44,648 nucleotides of DNA. Origin: an uncultured Clostridia bacterium. Its GTDB lineage: Bacteria; Bacillota; Clostridia; Christensenellales; Borkfalkiaceae. Shown in pieces: positions 14,882 to 22,366 of the stretch. The notes beneath the pieces were generated by a model. That model did no database searches. It saw only the letters and a list, made by a program, of their open reading frames with translations, and was not told where the DNA came from. Made by a program: the position numbers and the translations under genes. The stretch's first letter is position 1, and every line of letters begins with the position of its first letter. Where the stretch lies: the NCBI GenBank assembly GCA_934271245.1, contig CAKQQY010000014.1, positions 1 through 44,648 of the forward strand, read 5' to 3'.

Positions 14882-16549
14882 TTAAAACAGTCCCGATATA
14901 ACGCCGTCGGAAGAAACGTCGATTTTTTCCGCCGCGGGGACTTTAGGAAGTCCCGGCATAGTCATTATATCCCCCGTTAACACGACGACAAACCCTGCGC
15001 CTGCCGAAACTTTTACTTTTTTAACCGTTACGGTAAAGTGTTCGGGCGCGCCGAGAAGAGACGGGTCGTCGGAAAAACTGTACTGGGTTTTAGCGATACA
15101 AACGGGTAACTTTCCGAATCCCAACTCTTCGAGTTTGGCGATTTGTTTTTCCGCTTCCGTCGTTACCGCGATACCGTCGCCGCCGTAAACCTTTTTAACA
15201 ACCGCTTCGATTTTTTCTTTTATAGAAAGGTCGTCGCCGTAACTATACGTAAAGTTGCCTTTTTCGTTTTCGCAAAGCCTTACTACTTCTTTGGCGAGCG
15301 CTTCTCCGCCCTTGCCGCCTTCCGCCCATACGGTGGATAAAACGACGTTTACGCCGAGTTTTTTGCACTCTTCTATAACGCAATTTATTTCGCCGTCGGT
15401 ATCTGTCGGGAAACGGTTCACCGCCACTACGCAAGGTAATTTATACACGTTTTTAATGTTTGAAACGTGCCTTAAAAGGTTAGGAAGCCCTTTTTTCAAC
15501 GCCGAAAGGTTTTCTTCTTCTAAATTTTTCTTATCGAGACCCCCGTGCATTTTAAGCGCTCTTACCGTTGCGACCACGACTACCGCGTCAGGAACGAGAT
15601 TTGCTTTTCTGCATTTTATATCGAGAAACTTTTCCGCGCCGAGATCCGCTCCGAATCCCGCTTCGGTGACGACGTAATCGCCCGCTTTAAGAGCGCATTT
15701 CGTCGCGAGAACGGAATTGCAACCGTGCGCTATGTTAGCGAACGGTCCGCCGTGAACGAACGCGGGCGTGCCTTCGAGCGTCTGGACGAGATTAGGTTTT
15801 AACGCGTCTTTAAGTAACGCCGTCATCGCCCCTTGCGCTTTTAAATCTCCTGCGGTAACGGGTTTATCGTCGTAAGTATACCCTACGATAATTTCCGAAA
15901 GTCTTTTTTTAAGGTCGGCAACCGAATCGGAAAGACAGAAAATCGCCATAATTTCCGAAGCGACGGTAATATCGAACCCGTCTTCTCTCGGAACGCCGTT
16001 CGCCTTTCCGCCAAGGCCGTCCACCACGAAACGAAGTTGACGGTCGTTCATATCGACGCACCTTTTCCAGGTAATTTTTCTCGGGTCGATATTAAGTGAA
16101 TTGCCTTGCTGAATATGGTTATCGAGCATTGCGGCAAGCAAGTTGTTCGCCGCGCCTATCGCGTGGAAGTCTCCCGTGAAATGCAGATTTATGTCTTCCA
16201 TGGGAACGACTTGCGCGTAACCGCCGCCGCACGCGCCGCCTTTCACCCCGAAAACGGGACCTAAAGACGGTTCTCTTAACGCGACCACGACTTTTTTGCC
16301 TATTCTTTTAAGACCGTCGGCAAGACCTACCGTGGTGGTGGTTTTGCCTTCTCCGGCAGGGGTCGGCGTTATCGCCGTAACCAGAATGAGTTTGCCGTCG
16401 GGATTTTTGTTCTCGGTAAGGTACTTAAAATCTATTTTCGCTTTGTATCTGCCGTATTTTTCGACGTATTCGTCGCGAATGCCTATCGAATCGGCGATTT
16501 TGCCGATTTCCGTCATTTTGCATTTCTGCGCAATTTCTATATCTCTCAT
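14882..16549 (-). CDS. fhs: Formate--tetrahydrofolate ligase
   Basis: It makes 10-formyl-THF from formate, ATP and THF in one-carbon metabolism. The 555 residues are full length. The P-loop-like TPTPAGEGKTTTT (about residues 62-74) and the following REPSLGPVFGVKGGACGGGYAQV, then HFTGDFHAIGAANNLL, are near-invariant in the family. The start ATG follows GGGGGG. It is 18 bases after glyA and probably shares its transcript, linking serine-derived and formate-derived one-carbon units. Confidence 0.97.
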   Translation of the reverse strand: MRDIEIAQKCKMTEIGKIADSIGIRDEYVEKYGRYKAKIDFKYLTENKNPDGKLILVTAITPTPAGEGKTTTTVGLADGLKRIGKKVVVALREPSLGPVFGVKGGACGGGYAQVVPMEDINLHFTGDFHAIGAANNLLAAMLDNHIQQGNSLNIDPRKITWKRCVDMNDRQLRFVVDGLGGKANGVPREDGFDITVASEIMAIFCLSDSVADLKKRLSEIIVGYTYDDKPVTAGDLKAQGAMTALLKDALKPNLVQTLEGTPAFVHGGPFANIAHGCNSVLATKCALKAGDYVVTEAGFGADLGAEKFLDIKCRKANLVPDAVVVVATVRALKMHGGLDKKNLEEENLSALKKGLPNLLRHVSNIKNVYKLPCVVAVNRFPTDTDGEINCVIEECKKLGVNVVLSTVWAEGGKGGEALAKEVVRLCENEKGNFTYSYGDDLSIKEKIEAVVKKVYGGDGIAVTTEAEKQIAKLEELGFGKLPVCIAKTQYSFSDDPSLLGAPEHFTVTVKKVKVSAGAGFVVVLTGDIMTMPGLPKVPAAEKIDVSSDGVISGLF

Positions 16550-16567
16550 TTTATCCCCCCGTATTCT

Positions 16568-17806
16568 TTATTTATTATAAATCGGGAATTTTTCGCAAAG
16601 AGAAATAACTTCTTCGGTAATTCTTTCCTTATTGCCGTCGAAGTCGCCTATAACGTCTGCGATATACCCCGCGATTTTTTCCATTTCGTTTTTGCCGAAT
16701 CCCCTTGTGGTAACGGCCGGCGTGCCGATTCTTAAACCGCTCGTGATAAACGGACTTTCCGTATCGAACGGTATAGCGTTTTTGTTGGCGGTGATATGTA
16801 CTTCGTCGAGCCGTCTTTCAAGTTCTTTGCCCGTAACGCCCGTTCCCGTAAGATTAAGAAGCATAAGGTGGTTATCCGTACCCCCCGAAACGAGCCTTAT
16901 GCCTTTATTCATAAGACTTTCGGAAAGAGTCTTTGCGTTTTCCACAACGTTTTTCTGGTAAACCTTGAAATCGTCTTTAAGCGCTTCGCCGAACGCGACC
17001 GCTTTTGCCGCTATAATGTGCATAAGCGGACCGCCCTGCGTTCCCGGGAACACCGCTTTATCTATTGCTTTGGCGTACTTTTCTTTACACAAAATCAGTC
17101 CGCCGCGCGGTCCCCTTAACGTTTTGTGGGTAGTGGAAGTAACCACGTCTGCGTAAGGAACGGGGTTTTCGTGCAGTCCCGCGGCGACAAGCCCCGCGAT
17201 GTGCGCCATATCCACCATAAGATACGCCCCGACTTCGTCGGCGATTTCTTTGAACTTTTTAAAATCTATTTTACGCGGATAGGCGCTTGCCCCGGCAAGA
17301 ATAAGTTTGGGTTTATTCTCTAAGGCAAGTCTTCTTATCTCGTCGTAATCGAGCGTTTCCGTTTCTTTATTCACGGTATACGGCACGATATTGAAATATT
17401 TACCCGAAATGTTTACGGGCGAACCGTGCGACAAATGTCCGCCGTGCGCAAGGCTTAACGACAGCACCGTGTCGCCGGGATTAAGAAGGGCGAAAAACAC
17501 CGCAAGGTTTGCGTTCGCTCCGCTGTGCGGCTGAACGTTGGCGTGTTCTGCTCCGAAAAGAAGTTTTGCTCTTTCTCTCGCCAGTTCTTCCACTTCGTCT
17601 ACGTAAGCGCAACCGCCGTAATATCTTTTAGACGGATAACCTTCGGCGTATTTGTTGGTAAGGATAGTTCCTGCGGCTAAAAGAACGCCTTCGGAAACTA
17701 TATTTTCTGAAGCAATAAGTTCTATGTTGTGTTGTTGCCTTAACAGTTCCCTTTCGCACGAAGCGTATATTTCGGGGTCGAATTCTTTTAACTTTTCAAA
17801 AAACAT
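16568..17806 (-). CDS. glyA: Serine hydroxymethyltransferase
   Basis: It interconverts serine and glycine, charging THF to 5,10-methylene-THF, with PLP. The 412 residues are full length. The cofactor lysine lies in TSTTHKTLRGPRGG, and the family motifs NIELIASENIVS, YAEGYPSKRYYGGC and PGTQGGPLMH are intact. The ribosome site AAGGAG is good. It lies 70 bases downstream of vanW and 18 bases upstream of fhs. Confidence 0.97.
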   Translation of the reverse strand: MFFEKLKEFDPEIYASCERELLRQQHNIELIASENIVSEGVLLAAGTILTNKYAEGYPSKRYYGGCAYVDEVEELARERAKLLFGAEHANVQPHSGANANLAVFFALLNPGDTVLSLSLAHGGHLSHGSPVNISGKYFNIVPYTVNKETETLDYDEIRRLALENKPKLILAGASAYPRKIDFKKFKEIADEVGAYLMVDMAHIAGLVAAGLHENPVPYADVVTSTTHKTLRGPRGGLILCKEKYAKAIDKAVFPGTQGGPLMHIIAAKAVAFGEALKDDFKVYQKNVVENAKTLSESLMNKGIRLVSGGTDNHLMLLNLTGTGVTGKELERRLDEVHITANKNAIPFDTESPFITSGLRIGTPAVTTRGFGKNEMEKIAGYIADVIGDFDGNKERITEEVISLCEKFPIYNK

Positions 17807-17876
17807 AATTATTCTCCTTCCGCGGCGTTGCCGTCGTTATCTTTTCGTTAAAGCGATTTTACGCTTTTTATTTATT

Positions 17877-18743
17877 TTAATTACCGTCGGGCGCCGAAAC
17901 TTCTTCGGGCGTTTCTTCCGCCGCCTTTGCCGTGCCGACTATTATTCTGCCGCGCACGGGTTTATAAAAATCTTTCCGTATAAAATACTCTTTTTTGCCG
18001 TTTTTATATGTTTTTACGAACACGGCTTTGCTTTTTATTCCGTCTTTACCGTAAGAAACGACCGTCTTTTCCCCTTCTTTTAAGTCGGGGTACTTACCTT
18101 CAGTATCGTACTCGATAAAAGGCTCGGGCGCTTTTACCCTTTCTGTGATTTCGCTTTGCCGTTTTATCGTAAAATCGGCTTTTTCGCCCACAATTTTTAC
18201 GGTAATCGTTTCGCCGTCGCAAAAAGCGTAGATTATAACGGGATTATCCGTGTCGTTTATAAACCTTAAATCCGCCGAGCCGTAATTTACCATCGCGTCG
18301 AACGAGGGCGAAACGTAACTCACCGCCAGCGAATGAGCGTGACATTCGGTAATTTTAAGCCCGGCGTTTAATACTGCGTTATACAGCGTCGTCGAAACCT
18401 GACAAACGCCGCCGCCCGTCCCTTCCACGAAACCGTCGCCGACGATGATTTTCGCTTGCTTATATCCCCTTTCTTTGGTTCGTCTGCCGACGGTACGGTT
18501 AAAAGAAAATTCTCCGCCTATATCCACGAAAACGCCGTTTATGCTCTTTACCGCAAGAGATATATTGTGTTTTCTTTCAATTGACGAATTGCCGTAAAAA
18601 GTACAAAAAACGCTTCTTTCCACGAGCGGCTTTGGGTTTAACCCGTAAAAGGGCATTTCCGCTTCGGCGATAAAAGTTCCGCCGAAAAACAACGCGCAGG
18701 CAAATATCAGCGTCGCCGCGCCGAATAAAAACTTCTTTTTCAT
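17877..18743 (-). CDS. VanW-domain protein with signal peptide and C-terminal G5-like domain
   Basis: The biochemical role of VanW proteins is not established. The 288 residues begin with a signal peptide or anchor (about 1-28). The VanW domain follows (about 45-185), with GGEFSFNRTVGRRTKERGY and the hallmark GTGGGVCQVSTTLYNAVLNAG. A C-terminal G5-like module (about 205-270, ending KPVRGRIIVGT) suggests binding to peptidoglycan or sugars. The promoter region carries a sigma-G-like site sharing 16 identical bases with that of spoVT, so forespore expression is likely. The ribosome site is weak (AAGAG). Confidence 0.88.
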   Translation of the reverse strand: MKKKFLFGAATLIFACALFFGGTFIAEAEMPFYGLNPKPLVERSVFCTFYGNSSIERKHNISLAVKSINGVFVDIGGEFSFNRTVGRRTKERGYKQAKIIVGDGFVEGTGGGVCQVSTTLYNAVLNAGLKITECHAHSLAVSYVSPSFDAMVNYGSADLRFINDTDNPVIIYAFCDGETITVKIVGEKADFTIKRQSEITERVKAPEPFIEYDTEGKYPDLKEGEKTVVSYGKDGIKSKAVFVKTYKNGKKEYFIRKDFYKPVRGRIIVGTAKAAEETPEEVSAPDGN

Positions 18744-18752
18744 AAAAAACTC

Positions 18753-18788
18753 TTATCGTTATTATGCGTAGATAAAAAAGTTTTACTC
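18753..18788 (-). promoter_or_regulatory. Candidate sigma-G (or sigma-F) promoter of vanW
   Basis: On the minus strand, GAGTA (18784-18788), 17 bases, CATAATA (18760-18766). The sequence CGCATAATAACGATAA (18768 down to 18753) is identical to that before spoVT. Known consensus for sigma-G: GHATR and CATNNTA. Confidence 0.55.
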
Positions 18789-18818
18789 GGTCGCTTTGCT
18801 TTGCGACTATTTTATAAG

Positions 18819-19406
18819 TTAAATATTTTCTTTTTTCAATAACTCTTTAAGTCCGTTAAGCGCTCTCGCGCGGTGACTTACGGAATTTTTTTCTTCCGCG
18901 GTCGCAACGCCCATACTTTTACCCAAATCGAAACTGTAAAAAACGGGGTCGTACCCGAAACCGTTATTTCCTTCTTTTCCGGTGAGAATTCTGCCTTCGG
19001 TTTTGCCGATATAGTAAAGCGTTTTATTCTTTTTTGCGTCGTAATACACGACCGCGCTCACAAACTCCGCGTTTCTGTTATTAACGCCTTCCATATTTTT
19101 AAGCAAAAGTTTTATGTTGGATTCGTCTTTTCCGTCGCCCGCGTATCTAGCGCTGAATATCCCTGGCGCGCCCGAAAGCGCTTCGACGCACAAACCGCTG
19201 TCGTCGGAAAGCGCGGGAACACCTAACACTTCCGACACTCTTTTGGCTTTAATCAGGGCGTTTTCGTAAAAAGTTGCGCCCGTTTCTTCTATTTCTTCGT
19301 TAAACCCCAGATCGGAACAAAGCGCGATTTCGTATTCCGATAAAATGGCTTTCACTTCTTCCAGTTTATGGCGGTTGCCGCTTGCGAAAACAATTTTATT
19401 TTTCAT
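18819..19406 (-). CDS. rdgB: Non-canonical purine NTP pyrophosphatase (RdgB/HAM1)
   Basis: It hydrolyses dITP, XTP and related deaminated nucleotides to keep them out of DNA and RNA. The 195 residues are the usual length. Motifs are FASGNRHKLEEV near the N-terminus, ALSDDSGLCVEAL, GIFSARYAG, NNGFGYDPVF and NSVSHRARAL near the C-terminus. The start ATG overlaps the rsmA end by 11 bases, so the genes are coupled. Confidence 0.95.
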   Translation of the reverse strand: MKNKIVFASGNRHKLEEVKAILSEYEIALCSDLGFNEEIEETGATFYENALIKAKRVSEVLGVPALSDDSGLCVEALSGAPGIFSARYAGDGKDESNIKLLLKNMEGVNNRNAEFVSAVVYYDAKKNKTLYYIGKTEGRILTGKEGNNGFGYDPVFYSFDLGKSMGVATAEEKNSVSHRARALNGLKELLKKENI

Positions 19407-20235
19407 AATCTTTCAATATCTCCGACAACGTTATATACTGCTCGGCAGAAAAGGTTTCTCCCCTTGCGGTAAGCGGAACGCCTGCTTTTATAATAACGTT
19501 TTCCGCCGTGTTTCTGTCGAGTTTATAATCTTTCATAAGATTGTTTATAAACATTTTTCTGCGATTGTTAAAACCCGTTCTGACGACGTTTCTTACCGCC
19601 GTTTTATCGACGTATGCGTTTTTGTTTTTATCCACGGTTATTTTTACCACCGCCGAATCGACGTTCGGCGACGGCGTAAATTTTTCTCTCGGAACTCTCT
19701 CGATGATTTCCGCTTCTCCCCTTAAATTTATCGCGACCGTTATCGCGCCGTAATCGGACGAAGACGGTTTCGCGGAAAACCTTTTGGCGACTTCTTCCTG
19801 AACCATTATAACCATACCCGTAACCATAGAAGCGTTTTCTAAAAACGCCATTACTATGTCAGTAGTGATATAATAAGGAAGGTTTGCGACGAGAATATAA
19901 TCGCCGCCGAGTTCCTTTTCGATTTTTTTCATATCTTCTTTCAATACGTCTTTATAAACTATTTCGTAATTATCGAAAGAAGAAAGGGCGTCTTTAAGCA
20001 CGGGTTTTAGACGGGTGTCTATTTCGTACCCCAAAACGAATTTGGCTTTTTTACACAATATTTTAGTGAGAGCGCCCGCGCCGCAACCTATTTCGAGTAC
20101 GGAAACGTTTTTATCGACGCCTGCTTTTTCGACTATTCTCGTAAGCAGATTTTCGTCGGTCAAAAAGTTTTGCCCGTAAGCCTTCTTAAAAGAAAAGCCG
20201 TACTCGGATAGTCTTTTTTTTTCGTTTATTTCCAT
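19396..20235 (-). CDS. rsmA: 16S rRNA adenine(1518)/(1519) dimethyltransferase
   Basis: It dimethylates two adjacent adenosines in helix 45 of 16S rRNA during 30S maturation. The 279 residues show AYGQNFLTDENLLTRIV at the N-terminus, the SAM-binding LEIGCGAGALT, the acidic motif YEIDTRL and the catalytic NLPYYIT. The metG-tatD-rsmA neighbourhood is conserved in Firmicutes, but rnmV (ribonuclease M5), which usually sits just before rsmA, is absent here. Confidence 0.96.
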   Translation of the reverse strand: MEINEKKRLSEYGFSFKKAYGQNFLTDENLLTRIVEKAGVDKNVSVLEIGCGAGALTKILCKKAKFVLGYEIDTRLKPVLKDALSSFDNYEIVYKDVLKEDMKKIEKELGGDYILVANLPYYITTDIVMAFLENASMVTGMVIMVQEEVAKRFSAKPSSSDYGAITVAINLRGEAEIIERVPREKFTPSPNVDSAVVKITVDKNKNAYVDKTAVRNVVRTGFNNRRKMFINNLMKDYKLDRNTAENVIIKAGVPLTARGETFSAEQYITLSEILKDYEK

Positions 20236-20288
20236 TATTTACCTTTTCCGCCGACGTATAAAAATTTTATATCTCGGCATTATATTAA

Positions 20289-20306
20289 CGTAAGGATAGC
20301 CTTACG
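20289..20306. repeat. Short perfect inverted repeat upstream of rsmA
   Basis: CGTAAGG (20289-20295) and CCTTACG (20300-20306) have a four-base gap. On the minus strand a TATAAT follows 4 bases after the repeat, so it overlaps the expected -35 region of rsmA. An operator is possible but unproven. Confidence 0.5.
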
Positions 20307-20331
20307 AATCATTTTTTACCAATGATTAAAC

Positions 20332-20367
20332 AAAAAAGCCGCTTGTATATCAAAGCGGCTTTTTTTT
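20332..20367. terminator. Terminator between tatD and rsmA
   Basis: AAAAAAGCCGCTT (20332-20344) pairs with AAGCGGCTTTTTT (20353-20365) around eight bases. It directly follows the tatD stop codon. Confidence 0.85.
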
Positions 20368-21133
20368 ATTTCAATTTAACAAAAAGCCTTTTCGCGTTGT
20401 TTTTTACCTGTTCCGCAAATTCCGCTTTATCCGCGTTTTTAAGTGCGGATAAATAATCGCACACTATCGCCACGTTTTCGGGCGAATTTACTTTTCCCCT
20501 TTTAGGTTCGGGCGACATATACGGACTGTCCGTTTCCGTAAGAATTCTGTCAATCGGCGTAAAAGCCGCCGCTTCTTTTACGTTTACCGAATTTTTAAAT
20601 GTAACGACGCCGCCAAACGCGATATAAAGACCTAAATCGAGATATTCCGCGCACGTTTCTTTACTGCCCGAAAAACAATGCATAACGCCGCCGTTTTCAA
20701 TATACCGTTTATTGCTTTTTAAAATATCGAGAGTATCTTTAGTCGCTTCGCGGGAATGTATACAGAAAGGAAGCCCGACTTTATACGCCAGATACAACTG
20801 CCTTTCGAATATTTCTTTCTGAATTTTTTTATCGTAATCCCAGTGGTAATCGAGTCCGATTTCGCCTATCGCCACGCACTTCTTTTCGGCGGCGAGTTCT
20901 ATAAGCCTTTTTTCGGCAATATCGTCGTAATAAGCCGAATCGCTCGGGTGAAACCCTACGGCAAAATATACCGACGGGAACTTTTCCGAAAGTTTCTTTC
21001 CGTTTTCGGAAGACGCAAGGTTGTACCCCGCGTTGACGACGGTATCTACGCCTGCGGCAAGGTATTTGTTTACTTCTTCTTTAACGTCCGAAAATTTTTC
21101 GTCGTCTAAATGGCAATGTGTGTCTATGTACAT
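20366..21133 (-). CDS. tatD: TatD-family metal-dependent DNase/hydrolase
   Basis: TatD proteins are metal-dependent 3'-5' exonucleases with a TIM-barrel amidohydrolase fold. The 255 residues carry all metal motifs: YIDTHCHLDD at the start, GEIGLDYHWD, PFCIHSREA, GVMHCFSGS and TETDSPYMSPEP. It lies 16 bases after the FAD oxidoreductase gene in a metG-containing operon, and ends at a terminator. Confidence 0.94.
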   Translation of the reverse strand: MYIDTHCHLDDEKFSDVKEEVNKYLAAGVDTVVNAGYNLASSENGKKLSEKFPSVYFAVGFHPSDSAYYDDIAEKRLIELAAEKKCVAIGEIGLDYHWDYDKKIQKEIFERQLYLAYKVGLPFCIHSREATKDTLDILKSNKRYIENGGVMHCFSGSKETCAEYLDLGLYIAFGGVVTFKNSVNVKEAAAFTPIDRILTETDSPYMSPEPKRGKVNSPENVAIVCDYLSALKNADKAEFAEQVKNNAKRLFVKLK

Positions 21134-21149
21134 ATCTATACGCGATAAT

Positions 21150-22352
21150 CTAAATTTTCAATATTACGCCGCGGCCATTCAGTTTTTTACGCAATTCCTT
21201 AATCGGGTATTTGGCGAAATCCGACGTGTTCGCCGCAGCGACCCCCGCCGCTTCGCCGCTTACCGCGCATACGGGGATAACTCTCGTAACGTCCCAACTG
21301 TCGTCGGTAACGGAAATGTTTCTGCCTGCCGCGATAAGGTTTTTTACGTTCGCCGAATATAACGCCGAATACGGCAGTTTGTACGCTACGCCCCGTTTTT
21401 TCCAGTCGGGGATAAGACCTACGCAGTCAGTAATCTTTTTGTCGGAATAAATGTCGAGAGTGGTTTTACCCACTATTCTTCTCGTCATTCTTATCTGCGG
21501 AATGGTAGCCACTGCGTTAAGGGTATGCGTATCGGTAAGTTCGCCGTTTTTTAAGAAGTGGTTAAGAAGCGAAGCGTGCGAATCTATCACCTGCTCGCTT
21601 AAATCTTCTTCGGTAAGCCCGTAATATTTTTTAGTCGTATCGAGACTGTTTTCTTTCTTTATCGTTCCGTCGCAAAAACCTAAGGTCTGCACGTCGTTAG
21701 GCGTATCTTTGCCGTTTCTGTAATACCACGCCGCCAAAATATTGCCCGCGCCGAAAGTCGCGGTTAAAGCGCCGCTTACTCTCGCCACGTCGGAATCGCC
21801 CGTAGCGTCTACTACGGAACGGACGGCGTAAGCCTGTCTTCCACCTTTATTTTCGACGATTAAGTGGGTAATTTTGTTTCTTTTAACCGCCGCCCCCGTC
21901 ACGAGAGAACCGTACGCGATTTTAACGCCCGCGTCGATTAAAAGCCTTTCGGCTAAAATTGCGAAAAGACCGGCGTTATATCTGCATTCCGCTCTGTTTT
22001 CTTTCAGCAACGTTTTAGAAACCTTTTCGCCGTTCAAATATTTAAGCCAGGGTTCGGGAAGGGGCGTTTCCGCTCCGTGAGAATAAGAAAGTTCGAGCAG
22101 TCTTTTGCCTATTCCGCCGACTACTAAATTACCGTTTCCGTCGCACACGGGCAAAAAGAAGGTAACGAGTCCTAACGTCGCAAGTCCGCCCAAAAGATAT
22201 TCTCTTTCGATAAGCAAAACCTTTTTCCCTTCTTCCGCCGCCGCAAGAGCCGCCGAAATGCCCGCTATTCCGCCGCCCGCGACTATTACGTCGTATTTGC
22301 CGACGACGGGGATATTTTTACCTTTTTCGTAAATCGTGGTCGTAACGTTCAT
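21150..22352 (-). CDS. FAD-dependent oxidoreductase, substrate unknown
   Basis: The 400 residues start with a Rossmann dinucleotide-binding motif (GKYDVIVAGGGIAGISAALAAAEEGKKVLLIERE), then GGLATLGLV, and contain VVDATGDSDVARVSGA and the C-terminal NLIAAGRNISVTDDSWDVTRVIPVCAVSGEAAGVAA. These are marks of the FAD_oxidored group, related to fumarate-reductase-like flavoproteins. No substrate can be inferred. It lies between metG (14 bases before) and tatD (16 bases after), an unusual insertion in a conserved translation-linked cluster. GC content looks like its neighbours. Confidence 0.85.
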   Translation of the reverse strand: MNVTTTIYEKGKNIPVVGKYDVIVAGGGIAGISAALAAAEEGKKVLLIEREYLLGGLATLGLVTFFLPVCDGNGNLVVGGIGKRLLELSYSHGAETPLPEPWLKYLNGEKVSKTLLKENRAECRYNAGLFAILAERLLIDAGVKIAYGSLVTGAAVKRNKITHLIVENKGGRQAYAVRSVVDATGDSDVARVSGALTATFGAGNILAAWYYRNGKDTPNDVQTLGFCDGTIKKENSLDTTKKYYGLTEEDLSEQVIDSHASLLNHFLKNGELTDTHTLNAVATIPQIRMTRRIVGKTTLDIYSDKKITDCVGLIPDWKKRGVAYKLPYSALYSANVKNLIAAGRNISVTDDSWDVTRVIPVCAVSGEAAGVAAANTSDFAKYPIKELRKKLNGRGVILKI

Positions 22353-22366
22353 AACGTTCCCCTTTT

